This document shows positions 37,124-46,575 of a stretch of DNA of 64,000 nt, piece after piece. The translations under genes were made by a program, and so were the position numbers. How positions within the stretch are numbered: position 1 is the stretch's first letter; each line of letters opens with the position of its first letter. This stretch comes from Peribacillus sp. FSL H8-0477 (GTDB taxonomy: Bacteria > Bacillota > Bacilli > Bacillales > DSM-1321). The stretch covers positions 1,736,001-1,800,000 of the forward strand of contig NZ_JBBODE010000002.1 in NCBI RefSeq assembly GCF_038002765.1. Reading direction: 5' to 3'. Under the pieces are notes generated by a model. It searched no databases and was not told the DNA's origin. It saw only the letters and a program-made list of their open reading frames with translations.

Positions 37124-38371
37124 TTAAACATTTAATTTTTTCTTCCAATTTAAAGAGATAAGACTTGAAGAAATAACAATAATAAATAAGATGATTACGG
37201 TAATAAATACTGTGTAGTATGAACCTGTTGAATCGAAAATGTAACTGAATAAAGTGGTACCAACAGCTACACCTAATGTAGAAGCAGACATAATGGTTGT
37301 ATAAATGGATGCATAATCTCGTCCACCGAATACTTCACGGATAACTACTGGAGGTAGTAGAGTTGAACCAGAGAAACCAATACCAAACAGTAAGGCACCA
37401 GCATAAAGAATACCAATACCGAATGAGTCAGAAATTAATAAGGCAACTACTCCGAGCATACCACCGCCTATACCTACGAATAAAGCCGATTTAATACCGA
37501 ATTTATCGTTGATTGCGCCAAGCATGAATTTACCGCCAGTTTGACCAATCGTTACACATGTTACGCCTGTAGCTGCCATCGCTGCCGTGAAACCGACAGA
37601 CTGTACGAAGTTTGGTACATGAAAGCTTACTGTTGAAGCAAGACCGAATAATCCTGTAAATACTAGAACTAAGTAAAATGCTGGAGATTTCAACGCAGCA
37701 CTTTTTAAAACACCTGTTTCAAGCAGTTTTGATGAAGCAGGTGCATTTGCGGCCACTTCATCTTCCCCGTAAGCTGTCATGTTTAATTCTTCAGGTTTAG
37801 AACGGATAACGAAAATAGAGAATGGCAAAATTAAGATTGCAACCGCAATACCTAAGACCATATATGTGGATCGCCAGCCGATTGATTCAATTAACCCACC
37901 TGTGATTTGTGCGAAGATTGCGCCGCCAATCCCCATGAACGCCATCGCAATACCTAGAGAGGTACCAGCTTTTACTTTGAACCAGTTGTTCATGATTAAT
38001 GGAATGGAACCGTAAATTAAAAATGTACTACCGATCCCTAGAGCAATTCCAGAAATGTAGAATGGGATAACCGAGTTGTACGTACCCATTAAACCGAATG
38101 CAAGTGCGTTAATAATACCTGCAATGGTTAAAATATACCGGATATCGAATTTATTTAATACTTTCCCAGCGAAGGGGAGTAAAATTGTAACTGTCAAATA
38201 CATGAGTGATGTATATAAACTAATTTCAGAAACACCAACATTCAAATCTTCAGCTACTGCACGATATAGTAAACCTGCGCAGCTAACGATAATACCAACA
38301 CTTGCGGCATATATGGCAGCACTTGCAACCATGATCCACCAAGCGTAGTGGATTTTACCTTGCTTTTTCAT
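37124..38371 (-). CDS. MFS transporter, oxalate/formate-antiporter-like (OFA) family
   Basis: 415 residues, 12 predicted spans. N-terminal IHYAWWIMVASAAIYAASVG and WRSTYMVLGIAVAILI are typical of OFA-type monocarboxylate transporters; the central loop (about 195-220) is acidic. ATG 38371 follows GAGGTG by 6 bases; the in-frame GTG 38380 lies within that site. It is downstream of an SDR gene on the same strand, and a LysR gene diverges from both. Probably imports the substrate that the dehydrogenase oxidises. Confidence 0.85.
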   Translation of the reverse strand: MKKQGKIHYAWWIMVASAAIYAASVGIIVSCAGLLYRAVAEDLNVGVSEISLYTSLMYLTVTILLPFAGKVLNKFDIRYILTIAGIINALAFGLMGTYNSVIPFYISGIALGIGSTFLIYGSIPLIMNNWFKVKAGTSLGIAMAFMGIGGAIFAQITGGLIESIGWRSTYMVLGIAVAILILPFSIFVIRSKPEELNMTAYGEDEVAANAPASSKLLETGVLKSAALKSPAFYLVLVFTGLFGLASTVSFHVPNFVQSVGFTAAMAATGVTCVTIGQTGGKFMLGAINDKFGIKSALFVGIGGGMLGVVALLISDSFGIGILYAGALLFGIGFSGSTLLPPVVIREVFGGRDYASIYTTIMSASTLGVAVGTTLFSYIFDSTGSYYTVFITVIILFIIVISSSLISLNWKKKLNV

Positions 38372-38459
38372 CTTTCCCACCTCGTAAGAATGGAGAAGAT
38401 AGCTAGTCGCTTCTCCTCCATAAAATTTATGCTACAAAACACCCCTTAGGGTTTCACCA

Positions 38460-39197
38460 TTATTGAATGGTAAATCCACCGTCTATCGTTACTGCGGTAC
38501 CACTCATGAATTTAGCTTCTTCAGATGCGAGGAACACTGCTAAATCAGCTACTTCTTCTACTTGTCCAAAGCGGCGAGCTGGGACTGGCTCTTTTGAGAT
38601 ACCAGCCAGAACATCCTTAACTAGAGGGGTTTCGATAGTACCTGGACAAATTGCGTTTATTTTAATGCCATATTGAGCGTATTCCGAAGATAAATGTTTA
38701 GTGTAGCCAATTACACCGTGTTTTGTTGCAGTGTAAGCGGCGCCGCCTTTACCTGCAACAAGACCTGCAACAGAAGCGATGTTTACAATTGCACCTGTTC
38801 TGCGTTCAATCATGCTTGGTAATACAGTATTTGAAAATTCAAATACACTTGTTAAATTGATATTCACTAGGAAGTTCCATTGATCTAATGTAGTATCTAG
38901 TGACTTTTGATATTTGTCGAAGACACCAGCATTGTTTACCAATATATCAACTGGACCAAACGCTTCTTCTGTTTCTTTTACACAATTCAAAATATCTTCA
39001 GTTTTCATGACATTTACTGAAACAGCAATTGCTTGTCCGCCAAATGCATTAATTTCTGCAGCTACAGATTGTGCACCTTCTAAATTTAAGTCAGCTACAA
39101 CAACTTTTGCGCCTTCTTTAGCGAAGCGGATTGCTTCACCTTGACCCATACCAGATGCTGCACCGGTAATAATGGCAACTTTGTTTTTTAATCTCAT
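38460..39197 (-). CDS. Short-chain dehydrogenase/reductase
   Basis: Classical SDR of 245 residues: cofactor motif TGAASGMGQG, Asp after strand 2 in VVVADLNLEG (NAD preference), NNAGVF, catalytic Ser in IVNIASVAG, and YTATKHG (YxxxK). The C-terminal IDGGFTIQ is typical. ATG 39197 is preceded by GGGAG at 9 bases. First gene of an operon with the MFS transporter. Substrate unknown; an alcohol or hydroxyacid entering through that transporter is likely. Confidence 0.9.
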   Translation of the reverse strand: MRLKNKVAIITGAASGMGQGEAIRFAKEGAKVVVADLNLEGAQSVAAEINAFGGQAIAVSVNVMKTEDILNCVKETEEAFGPVDILVNNAGVFDKYQKSLDTTLDQWNFLVNINLTSVFEFSNTVLPSMIERRTGAIVNIASVAGLVAGKGGAAYTATKHGVIGYTKHLSSEYAQYGIKINAICPGTIETPLVKDVLAGISKEPVPARRFGQVEEVADLAVFLASEEAKFMSGTAVTIDGGFTIQ

Positions 39198-39312
39198 GTT
39201 TGACATCTCCCATATGTTGTTATTTTCGTTCACAATTTGTTCAAATTCTCAGTGCCTATTCACATAATATAAAGATTTGTATATAATTAAAAATACCTAT
39301 TTGTAATGTGTT

Positions 39313-39329
39313 TATAACTTTTAGTTATA
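39313..39329. promoter_or_regulatory. Candidate LysR-type operator
   Basis: TATAAC-TTTTA-GTTATA is a perfect 6-bp dyad with a T-N11-A core, located just before the ribosome site of the LysR gene and between it and the SDR gene. Fits an autoregulatory site. Confidence 0.5.
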
Positions 39330-39342
39330 AAGGGAGGATGAA

Positions 39343-40230
39343 ATGAATTTACTTAAGCTTCGCTATTTTTATACAATAGCGAAATTGGAAAACATGTCAC
39401 TTGCCGCAAAAGAGCTTTTTATTTCACAACCAGCACTTAGTAAAGCATTAACCAATTTTGAAGCAGAACTTGAAATGGACTTGTTTTTTAGAAGAGGGAA
39501 ACGCATTTCTTTGAATGAAAATGGGGAGTTTTTATATAAGCGCGCAGAGCGGATCTTTGCGGAAATACATGACTTAGAACGTGGTTTAGAAGAGAGGCGT
39601 GGTGAAGGAAGTGGAAAACTTTCCATCGTCACAACGCTGCCTTATACGTTTACTAATATTATTGATTTGTTCTTTAACGACTATCCCCAAATTAAATATA
39701 CACAAGTGCCCTTATCGAAAGAAAACTTAATTCAGTTCATTGAATATGGCAAATATGATGTGTGTATTACTACAGAGAAAATTGATCATCCAAATGTCGA
39801 ATGGGTACCTTTATTTGAGGAAGAAATATTTTTAACAGTACCTAAATCGTATCCAGAAGCGAATCTAGAAGTAATTGATATGAAGAATTTGAGAGAGTTA
39901 CCATTTATCGGTTTAACCAATCAATATAGTTTTCGACAATTTACTGATGAATTTTGTTCATCTGTTGGTTATTCCCCTGTTTATCAAGTAGAAGTAGAAG
40001 AAGCAACAATTATATTACAACTTGTAAAGAATGGACGTGGTGCTGCTTTTACACCGGAGACATCTGTTAATTTATATGAGGATAAAATCAAACATATCAA
40101 AATTATTAATGGCCAATTCACACGAACAATTGGGTTACTAAAGCATCGCTATTTTTATCCTACACAGATTTCAAAGGCATTTATTGAACACTGTCATAAT
40201 TATTTTGAGAAGATAAAGGGAAATATATAA
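39343..40230 (+). CDS. LysR-family transcriptional regulator
   Basis: 295 residues: N-terminal winged HTH (LRYFYTIAKLENMSLAAKEL, ISQPALSKALTNFEAELEMD, LFFRRGKRISLNENG) and a C-terminal substrate-binding domain. ATG follows GGGAGG. Divergent from the SDR-MFS operon, the classic arrangement for a LysR activator and its target. The inducer is presumably the transported substrate. Confidence 0.9.
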   Translation: MNLLKLRYFYTIAKLENMSLAAKELFISQPALSKALTNFEAELEMDLFFRRGKRISLNENGEFLYKRAERIFAEIHDLERGLEERRGEGSGKLSIVTTLPYTFTNIIDLFFNDYPQIKYTQVPLSKENLIQFIEYGKYDVCITTEKIDHPNVEWVPLFEEEIFLTVPKSYPEANLEVIDMKNLRELPFIGLTNQYSFRQFTDEFCSSVGYSPVYQVEVEEATIILQLVKNGRGAAFTPETSVNLYEDKIKHIKIINGQFTRTIGLLKHRYFYPTQISKAFIEHCHNYFEKIKGNI

Positions 40231-40509
40231 TATAGGGGGATATAGAGAAGGTCTTTGTTGTCGTATATTAACCGTTGGCTATTGTTAGTTACTAAAATGT
40301 TTTCTGAAGTAAAAACGTTTAACTACTAAGACCAAACTCAAATTATTTGTACTCATTTATATGATTCAAATTAAAGTTTTTTAGGATATTAAAAATGTCA
40401 TAGAAAAAATGTAACTTTTTGAAACTTCTTTATCCTTGATTCGTAAATATAAATATGGGAAACTTAGTTTAACAAAAAACTATACTAGAATATCACAGGA
40501 GGAATTATT

Positions 40510-40953
40510 TTGTTAAAGAAATTGTTAACTGCTTTTATGTTGGTTACCTTTGTGTTTGCACCTATTGCGGAGCATACCTTTGTAGAGCCTACACATGAAG
40601 TGAGTGCAAAATCATATCGTTCAGGGAAAAAATCTTTTAATTCCAATAACAATCGTTCGAATTTCAACCAAAATAAATCAACGGTCAATAAACAAAAATC
40701 ATCAACAAACAGCAATGCTAAAACGACAAAAACAAATTCGTTTAACAAGGGCTCATTTATGAAAAGCATGATGCTGGGCGGTATCGCCGGATTATTATTC
40801 GGGAGTATGCTGGCTAATATGGGCGCTATGGGATCCGTTCTTGGATTATTATTGAATGTACTTGTGATTGTGCTTATTATCGGGTTACTTAAAAAGATTT
40901 TCACGCGTAATAACCGCCCGAGAAACGAGGGAGACGGAACGTGGAGAAGATAA
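40510..40953 (+). CDS. Secreted/membrane Ser-Asn-rich protein with C-terminal hydrophobic region
   Basis: 147 residues: signal peptide (LLTAFMLVTFVFAPIAEHTF), a low-complexity linker rich in Ser, Asn, Lys and Thr (about 32-82), a Met/Gly-rich amphipathic stretch (FMKSMMLGGIAGLLFGSMLA) and a membrane span (VLGLLLNVLVIVLIIGLL). This layout resembles Bacillus Tim44-like or YxcD-linked membrane proteins. TTG start after GGAGGAATTATTT. Overlaps the next gene by 13 bp. The 40231-40509 spacer shows only AT-rich sequence. Confidence 0.7.
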   Translation: MLKKLLTAFMLVTFVFAPIAEHTFVEPTHEVSAKSYRSGKKSFNSNNNRSNFNQNKSTVNKQKSSTNSNAKTTKTNSFNKGSFMKSMMLGGIAGLLFGSMLANMGAMGSVLGLLLNVLVIVLIIGLLKKIFTRNNRPRNEGDGTWRR

Positions 40954-41231
40954 AGATATCAGAACAAGAAATCATTAACTCACTCTGTGTGTATATAGCA
41001 GATAAAAGACGAGTAAGCCCAGAACAAGTGGAAATGGAATTAATGTATGATGATGACTACGGGTTCTCAGCGGAAGCACACGTTAATGGAAGATCTCAAA
41101 TATTAATTACTGCTAATATAATTGAAGCATTGCGTTTTTATATTGAACATGAGCTGAACAGGGATCCATTTGCTGCCAAGCTTGAACTTAAATTGGATGA
41201 TGACGAAGGGATTATTGCATACGTTCAATAA
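40941..41231 (+). CDS. DUF2653 (YxcD-like) protein
   Basis: 96-residue acidic soluble protein, KISEQEIINSLCVYIADKRR at the start and AKLELKLDDDEGIIAYVQ at the end. It matches the short DUF2653 family known from Bacillus YxcD; no function is known. GTG start with GAGGGAG upstream, overlapping the preceding membrane-protein gene by 13 bp, so the two are translationally coupled and likely work together. Confidence 0.75.
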   Translation: MEKIKISEQEIINSLCVYIADKRRVSPEQVEMELMYDDDYGFSAEAHVNGRSQILITANIIEALRFYIEHELNRDPFAAKLELKLDDDEGIIAYVQ

Positions 41232-41239
41232 AAGGATAA

Positions 41240-41266
41240 AAAGAGGCTATGCCTCTTTTTTTTGTA
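41240..41266 (+). terminator. Intrinsic terminator
   Basis: AAAGAGGC/GCCTCTTT with TAT loop and T run. Confidence 0.93.
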
Positions 41267-41488
41267 CTTCACTCTTTACCATACCTTTCTTTGGGAATTA
41301 GGAGTCACGGTTTATATTAAAAAAAATATTATTTCTATCGTTTCCCTATATGGTATAAAATAGAATGTAAGTAAGGTTACTATACTCTCAAAAATAGGGA
41401 GTTCTCGTTTGCATTTGATGCTTAGTCTTTTTATTAATTTGACCTAGTCTATTAGATTAAATATATATTGTAAAGGAGATACATATAG

Positions 41489-43417
41489 TTGAATTCAAAA
41501 TACCTAGACTTACTTGTCCAAAAATATGATTGTGAAGAAAAAGTAGCAACAGAAATTATTAATCTGGAATCAATCCTTAACCTACCAAAGGGTACTGAAC
41601 ATTTTGTTAGTGATTTACATGGGGAGTTTCAGGCGTTTCAACATGTGTTGAGAAATGGCTCTGGAAATGTAAAAGAAAAAATTAAAGACTTGTTTCAAGA
41701 TGTCCTATTAGAAAAAGAAATCAATGAATTTGCGACGTTAGTTTATTATCCTGAAGAAAAAATAAAGTTAATTAAGAATCAATTTGATAAGAAACAAGAA
41801 TTAAACCAATGGTATACCGTTACCATTGAGCGAATGATCAGGCTTATTTCTCATGCTTCTTCAAAATATACACGGTCAAAATTGCGTAAAGCGCTGCCGG
41901 GTCAATTTGTTTTTATTATTGAAGAACTGCTATACAAAACGAATCAAGTAAATAAGGAAAAATATTATAAAGAAATTGTTGAGCAAATTATCTCCTTAGG
42001 TCAAGCTGATAAACTCTTAACGGGGCTCGCGTATACCACTCAAAGATTAGTTGTCGATCATCTACATGTAGTTGGCGATATTTATGATCGTGGACCTGAA
42101 CCTGATAAGATTATGGATACACTCATTAATTATCATTCGGTTGATATTCAGTGGGGAAACCATGATGTGCTTTGGCTGGGTGCTTATTCTGGTTCAATGG
42201 TCTGTCTAGCTAATATTATTCGTATCTGTGCAAGATATGACAATCTGGATATTATCGAAGATGTATATGGTATCAACCTGAGACCTTTGTTAACGCTTGC
42301 CGAGAAGTACTATGAAGACAATCCAGCTTTTCGAACTAAGGTAGACTCAGAACAGAAACGATCGAAACATGAAAAATTACAGATAACAAAAATTCATCAA
42401 GCAATCGCAATCATCCAGTTTAAACTCGAAATGCCTATTATAAAGAGGCGTCCATATTTTAATATGTCAGAAAGACTGTTGCTTGAAAAAATTGATTATG
42501 ATAAGAAAGAAATAACGATTTATGGGAGCACTTACAAACTTGAAAATACTTGCTTTGCTACCGTGAATCCAGAGCAGCCTGAACAGCTGATTGAGGAAGA
42601 AAAGCAAGTTATGGAAAGATTATTGTTCTCTGTACAACATTCTGAAAAGCTGGCCAGACATATGAACTTCCTTATGAAAAAAGGGAGCCTCTATCTAAAA
42701 TATAATGGAAACCTTTTAATACATGGTTGTATTCCTTTAGACGAAGAAGGTAATATGGAGAAAATGTCCATTGACAGCAACACGTATTCAGGCCGAGAAT
42801 TACTTGATGTTTTCGAACGTTATTTACGACATTCTTTTGCCCATCCTGAAGAGACAGATGATTTAGCGACAGATATGGTCTGGTATTTATGGTCAGGAGA
42901 ATATTCATCCCTTTTTGGTAAAAGAGAAATGACAACTTTTGAGAGATACTTTATTAAAGACAAAGTAACTCATAAAGAGAGAAAGAATCCATACTATCAT
43001 TTACGTGAAAAGGAAGAAATTTGCCGCAAAATTTTAGCTGAATTTGATTTGGATCCTGATACAGGTCATATTATAAATGGCCATACACCAGTGAAAGAAA
43101 TAGAGGGAGAAAATCCCATTAAGGCAAACGGAAAAATGATGGTGATTGATGGAGGTTTCTCAAAGGCCTATCAGTCAACCACAGGCATAGCAGGATATAC
43201 ATTATTGTATAATTCCTTCGGTATGCAGCTAGTAGCCCATAAGCACTTTAATTCAAAAGAAGATGTTTTATTGAACTGGACAGATGTTTTATCCATAAAA
43301 AGAGTTGTAGATAAAGAATTAAAAAGAAAAAAGGTTAGAGAAACCAATATTGGAGAGAAAATAATACAGGAAATTTCTATTTTAAATAGTTTAAGAGAAT
43401 ACCGCTATATGGATTGA
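41489..43417 (+). CDS. fbp: Fructose-1,6-bisphosphatase class III
   Basis: Gluconeogenic phosphatase, 642 residues, the Firmicutes class III type with a metallophosphatase core: [12 protein letters not shown] near residue 42, [33 protein letters not shown], and a late INGHTPVK histidine with [16 protein letters not shown] start about 8 bases after AAAGGAGA. Monocistronic. The spacer 41267-41488 has no clear element besides a promoter-like AT stretch. Confidence 0.95.
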   Translation: MNSKYLDLLVQKYDCEEKVATEIINLESILNLPKGTEHFVSDLHGEFQAFQHVLRNGSGNVKEKIKDLFQDVLLEKEINEFATLVYYPEEKIKLIKNQFDKKQELNQWYTVTIERMIRLISHASSKYTRSKLRKALPGQFVFIIEELLYKTNQVNKEKYYKEIVEQIISLGQADKLLTGLAYTTQRLVVDHLHVVGDIYDRGPEPDKIMDTLINYHSVDIQWGNHDVLWLGAYSGSMVCLANIIRICARYDNLDIIEDVYGINLRPLLTLAEKYYEDNPAFRTKVDSEQKRSKHEKLQITKIHQAIAIIQFKLEMPIIKRRPYFNMSERLLLEKIDYDKKEITIYGSTYKLENTCFATVNPEQPEQLIEEEKQVMERLLFSVQHSEKLARHMNFLMKKGSLYLKYNGNLLIHGCIPLDEEGNMEKMSIDSNTYSGRELLDVFERYLRHSFAHPEETDDLATDMVWYLWSGEYSSLFGKREMTTFERYFIKDKVTHKERKNPYYHLREKEEICRKILAEFDLDPDTGHIINGHTPVKEIEGENPIKANGKMMVIDGGFSKAYQSTTGIAGYTLLYNSFGMQLVAHKHFNSKEDVLLNWTDVLSIKRVVDKELKRKKVRETNIGEKIIQEISILNSLREYRYMD

Positions 43418-43441
43418 CGTAAGGAAATCTAAAAGGGTGTC

Positions 43442-43534
43442 GGGCCGAATGATTGAGAGTTAGGGCCGAATAAACTCCAGAAAGGGCCGAATGATTTGAA
43501 GTTTGGGCCGAATCATGCTGAGTTCAGGCCGAAT
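43442..43534. repeat. Five direct repeats of GGGCCGAAT at exact 21-bp spacing
   Basis: GGGCCGAAT starts at 43442, 43463, 43484 and 43505, and AGGCCGAAT at 43526. The cores are conserved while the 12 bases between vary. No reading frame is open through it. Unlike CRISPR, the unit is short and the period is two DNA turns. Confidence 0.9.
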
Positions 43535-43742
43535 GAACGAGGATTTAGCGGATCCGATGCCAATAGGGCTGCTTCAAATAAAGGGTTCATGAGAAAGCCT
43601 GGTTATCTAGATAGAAAAAGAGAAAGATACACTTTTTGAAGGCGTTTTTGCGCGAAAGGGCCATTAGGATGAATCATTCCTACTTACCGCCGAATAATTT
43701 CTGCTCAAGCAAATCTGTGCTGATCTTTTAAAAAAAGCCAAA

Positions 43743-43798
43743 GAAGGGGCTGTCCCAAAAGTCAGGAATATGACTTTTAGGGGTAACCCCTTCTTTGT
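43743..43798. repeat. Palindromic element with IS-end-like inverted repeats
   Basis: AAAGAAGGGGCTGTCCC and AAAAGTCA are mirrored by TGACTTTT and GGGTAACCCCTTCTTT. The GGGGCTGTCCCAAAAGTC end resembles ends of Bacillus IS1182-like elements as I recall them; a related CTTTTAGGGGACAG lies at about 43817. It may also act as a terminator for fbp or thiW. From 43535 to 43742 I see no gene. Confidence 0.5.
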
Positions 43799-43888
43799 TT
43801 TTGCCAAAACGTCGACCTTTTAGGGGACAGTGCTGATTCATGAGGAAATAACATCTAAACCAATGCAAATGTCCGTACTTGCTGCCAG

Positions 43889-44422
43889 TTAGATTCGTTG
43901 ATCCTTTGTGGTGTTTTTATGAAGAACTTCATTGAAATAATGATTCTTCAAAAGTATTTTTAATATAAGAAAAGCAAAAAGGGAACCCATTAAAGAACTA
44001 AGGAAAAAAGCTGGTAAAAAACCAAAAAGTGCAGCTTTTTCTCCCAATATTACAAGCGCTATCGGATAACAAGTTATGGATCCAAGAATGCCAGTCCCAA
44101 CTACTTCTCCGAAGCATGCGTACTGAATCTTTTTCATTTTCTTGTATAGGAGTGCTGCAAATAATGCACCAATCATGCTTCCAGGAAACGCAAAAATAGA
44201 ACCAGTACCTGCCATATTTCTGATAAGGGATACCAAAAAGGCTTGTATAACAGCAAAAAAAGGTCCTAATATAACGGCAGTCATGACATTGGTTACATGC
44301 TGAATAGGAAAAATCTTTGCAAATCCAACGGGAATGAAAAAGAACGAACTAGTTAGGGTAGTGATGGCCGTGAACATGCAAGTCAGCGTCATTTTCCTCA
44401 ATAAGTTCCCTTTTTCTATCAT
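43889..44422 (-). CDS. thiW: ThiW, thiamine-precursor ECF transporter S component
   Basis: 177-residue integral membrane protein with about five spans, including FIPVGFAKIFPIQHVTNVMTAVI and NMAGTGSIFAFPGSMIGALF, which are typical of ThiW. It binds a thiazole or thiamine-like precursor and works with the shared ECF ATPases and EcfT. ATG 44422 overlaps the tenA stop in ATGA, so translation is coupled; TTG 44434 in frame is less likely. Regulated with tenA by the TPP riboswitches upstream. Confidence 0.87.
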   Translation of the reverse strand: MIEKGNLLRKMTLTCMFTAITTLTSSFFFIPVGFAKIFPIQHVTNVMTAVILGPFFAVIQAFLVSLIRNMAGTGSIFAFPGSMIGALFAALLYKKMKKIQYACFGEVVGTGILGSITCYPIALVILGEKAALFGFLPAFFLSSLMGSLFAFLILKILLKNHYFNEVLHKNTTKDQRI

Positions 44423-45111
44423 TCCATAGGCCAATCATGCTCATTGTAAACCATGTCCCAAAATAAATATTCATATCGTGAGGTCGCTATAAAGTGCTTC
44501 TCTAATCTGTTTAGGTCTCTTTCAGGCAGCCCTTCCGTCAATTCATCTAACAGTTTAGACAACCATTTGTGCACTTCAGCGAATTCGACGGATGAATAGG
44601 ATTGAATCCAGCTGGCATAACGATTTGTCTCCAAGGCTGCACCATTTTGTTTCTTTAATAACAAACCAATCTCATAATAGTCCCAAGCACATGGAAGCAA
44701 ACAGGCAATGATATCAGCTAATGTTCCATGATGTGCGGCATTTAGCATGTAACCGGTATAGGCAAGGGTAGTTGGTGTAGGCTCAGTATGTTCTAATTCC
44801 TTCGAGCTGACTCCAAACTCTTTGCAGTAGTTCCGATGTAAATCCATTTCTACTTGAAGAGTTTTATGAAATATACCAGCAAATTTGGTCATGGTTTCAA
44901 GATTATTAGCCTTGATGGCCCCTAAAGCAAAAAGTTTAGAGTACTCAATAAGATAGATATAGTCCTGTTTAAGGTAATAAGCAAATTTATTTTCTAAAAG
45001 CGTCCCATCACCTATTGCTTGAACAAAGGGATGTGTGTGGTTCTTCGTCCAAATTTCTTTCGAACGTTCGTGAAGTTTATCACTGAAAGATTTCAATGTG
45101 GTACTCGTCAT
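44419..45111 (-). CDS. tenA: Thiaminase II (aminopyrimidine aminohydrolase)
   Basis: Salvages the pyrimidine part of degraded thiamine by hydrolysing amino-HMP to HMP. 230 residues, the TenA family size; HTHPFVQAIGDGTL, KFAYYLKQDYIYLIEYSKLFALG, PCAWDYYEIG (catalytic Cys region) and the C-terminal RYEYLFWDMVY are conserved. ATG follows AAAGGAGG. First gene of the operon with thiW, behind two TPP riboswitches. Confidence 0.93.
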   Translation of the reverse strand: MTSTTLKSFSDKLHERSKEIWTKNHTHPFVQAIGDGTLLENKFAYYLKQDYIYLIEYSKLFALGAIKANNLETMTKFAGIFHKTLQVEMDLHRNYCKEFGVSSKELEHTEPTPTTLAYTGYMLNAAHHGTLADIIACLLPCAWDYYEIGLLLKKQNGAALETNRYASWIQSYSSVEFAEVHKWLSKLLDELTEGLPERDLNRLEKHFIATSRYEYLFWDMVYNEHDWPME

Positions 45112-45166
45112 GATAGTTCCTCCTTTTCATTTATTCACATACTTTGGAAGGAGAGTACTTCTCAAT

Positions 45167-45206
45167 GAAAAAACAGCCGCTTTCAATTAGAAAGCGGCTG
45201 TTTTTG
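45167..45206 (-). terminator. Expression-platform terminator of the proximal TPP riboswitch
   Basis: Read on the minus strand: AACAGCCGCTTTC pairs with GAAAGCGGCTGTT and is followed by T residues, between the proximal aptamer and tenA. Confidence 0.9.
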
Positions 45207-45221
45207 GAATGGACGAATCCC

Positions 45222-45305
45222 TTTTACAACCTGCTTTCCTCCGCTGGTATTCCCAGATCAGGTACAAAGGGTTTAATTCTCAGCCCATCGGCTCCCCTAG
45301 CAGTT
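45222..45305 (-). promoter_or_regulatory. TPP riboswitch, proximal
   Basis: On the minus strand it contains CTAGGGGAGCC, GGGCTGAGA and ACCCTTTGTACCTGATCTGG, the conserved THI-box core, ending in ACCAGCGGAGG. It controls tenA-thiW by transcription termination when TPP is bound. Confidence 0.96.
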
Positions 45306-45321
45306 TATTATTTAGTTAAAC

Positions 45322-45349
45322 AAAAAAACCGTTCTGAAAACGGAACGGG
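45322..45349 (-). terminator. Expression-platform terminator of the distal TPP riboswitch
   Basis: On the minus strand CCGTTCCG and AGAACGG form a stem followed by T7, located between the two aptamers. Confidence 0.9.
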
Positions 45350-45376
45350 TAGATGGATACAGTAAAAATGACCATA

Positions 45377-45471
45377 TCATCCACTTTCCTCCGCCGGTAT
45401 CATCCGGATCAGGTTCAAAGGGTCCAGAATACTATTCCATCTCAGTCTGAAGAAGACTCCCCTAGTGGTAC
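45377..45471 (-). promoter_or_regulatory. TPP riboswitch, distal
   Basis: A second THI-box on the minus strand: CTAGGGGAGT, GACTGAGATGG, ACCCTTTGAACCTGATCCGG and ACCGGCGGAGGAAAG. The P3 arm is longer than in the proximal copy. Tandem TPP riboswitches ahead of tenA are known in Bacillus anthracis. The remainder up to 45638 holds the promoter region. Confidence 0.96.
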
Positions 45472-45638
45472 TTCGTATGTGATTAGTGTCATCATATCAG
45501 ATAAAATGGAAAATGCAACCTTTACACATTTAATATGTACAGGTGACTGGATTAATCGAAGCTGTTCTTTTTTGTAGATAAGCTCATTTAAATATTTTGC
45601 ACATAGCATAAGAAAAACTGTATGAAAGGAAGGGAATA

Positions 45639-46295
45639 GTGGGTAAATTACAAGACTATTTTGAATCCAATAACGGACGGTTAATTCATAAGTGGATGCA
45701 TTATTTTGATATATATGAACGTCATTTTGAGAAGTTTATCGGCAAAGAAATTAATATTTTAGAAATTGGAGTTTCTCATGGCGGGTCACTTCAAATGTGG
45801 AAAGACTATTTTGGGGACAAAGCTACGATATTTGGACTAGATATTGACCCTGTCTGTAAATCATTTGAGGAGGAACAAATTAATATAATCATCGGTGATC
45901 AAGGGGATAGGGAGTTTTGGAAAACAATCAAACCTACTTTACCGAAATTCGACATAATTATCGACGACGGCGGTCATCACATGACTCAGTTAAAGACTAC
46001 GTTCCAGGAGATGTTTCCTGAACTTTCTTCCCACGGGGTTTATTTTATAGAGGATTTGCACACGTGCTATTGGGAGGAATACGGAGGTGGACTTGGTAAC
46101 CCTGATAACTTTATTGAATACTCAAAAAAAATGATTGATAATCTAAATGCTTGGCATTCGAGGGATCCTCATTTGTCAATAAATCAGTTCACCACATCCG
46201 TTTTTTCAATGAGTTATTATGATAGTGTTTTAGTAATCGAAAAGAAACCAATAGAATATCCATCTACTCAAATAACAGGGACTCTATCTTGGTAA
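45639..46295 (+). CDS. Class I SAM-dependent methyltransferase, macrocin/CmcI-like
   Basis: 218 residues. SAM-site signs are INILEIGVSHGGSLQMWKDYF and TIFGLDIDP; a metal-binding-like IIIDDGGHHMTQLKTTFQEM follows, as in demethylmacrocin O-methyltransferase and cephalosporin-hydroxylase-like proteins. GTG start after GAAAGGAAGGG. Those families modify sugars or hydroxyls in antibiotic and surface glycans, but there is no biosynthetic cluster around. Terminator at 46378-46406. Confidence 0.75.
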   Translation: MGKLQDYFESNNGRLIHKWMHYFDIYERHFEKFIGKEINILEIGVSHGGSLQMWKDYFGDKATIFGLDIDPVCKSFEEEQINIIIGDQGDREFWKTIKPTLPKFDIIIDDGGHHMTQLKTTFQEMFPELSSHGVYFIEDLHTCYWEEYGGGLGNPDNFIEYSKKMIDNLNAWHSRDPHLSINQFTTSVFSMSYYDSVLVIEKKPIEYPSTQITGTLSW

Positions 46296-46377
46296 GTTAG
46301 ATGAGGCGTTAGGTTTTAGCAAATATTGAAGGAGTAGAACGTATTACAAAAGCAAAAGATATAAAAGATACATGATG

Positions 46378-46406
46378 AGAAGGTCGCCAATTGGCGGCCT
46401 TCTTCA
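46378..46406 (+). terminator. Intrinsic terminator
   Basis: GAAGGTCGCC/GGCGGCCTTC with a short AATT loop. Confidence 0.8.
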
Positions 46407-46575
46407 CGTTCTTCACAAATTCTAGATGGTTGTTATAAACACTAGTTAGGAACTTTAAAATGATAGGATGGAATTTACACCTTAAAAAGATAAGATATAT
46501 GTTAGCAGATTAAGAGGATTAAATAAAAAAATGTCGAATATACTATCATGAAATTGAAGTAATGGAGGCGTCATT

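Noticed and set aside
43442..43534. CRISPR-like array
   Set aside because: Repeat core is only 9 bp and the spacing 12 bp; no cas genes in the window.
45144..45577. Two plus-strand short frames with plausible starts
   Set aside because: They lie entirely over the two TPP riboswitches and their terminators on the minus strand.
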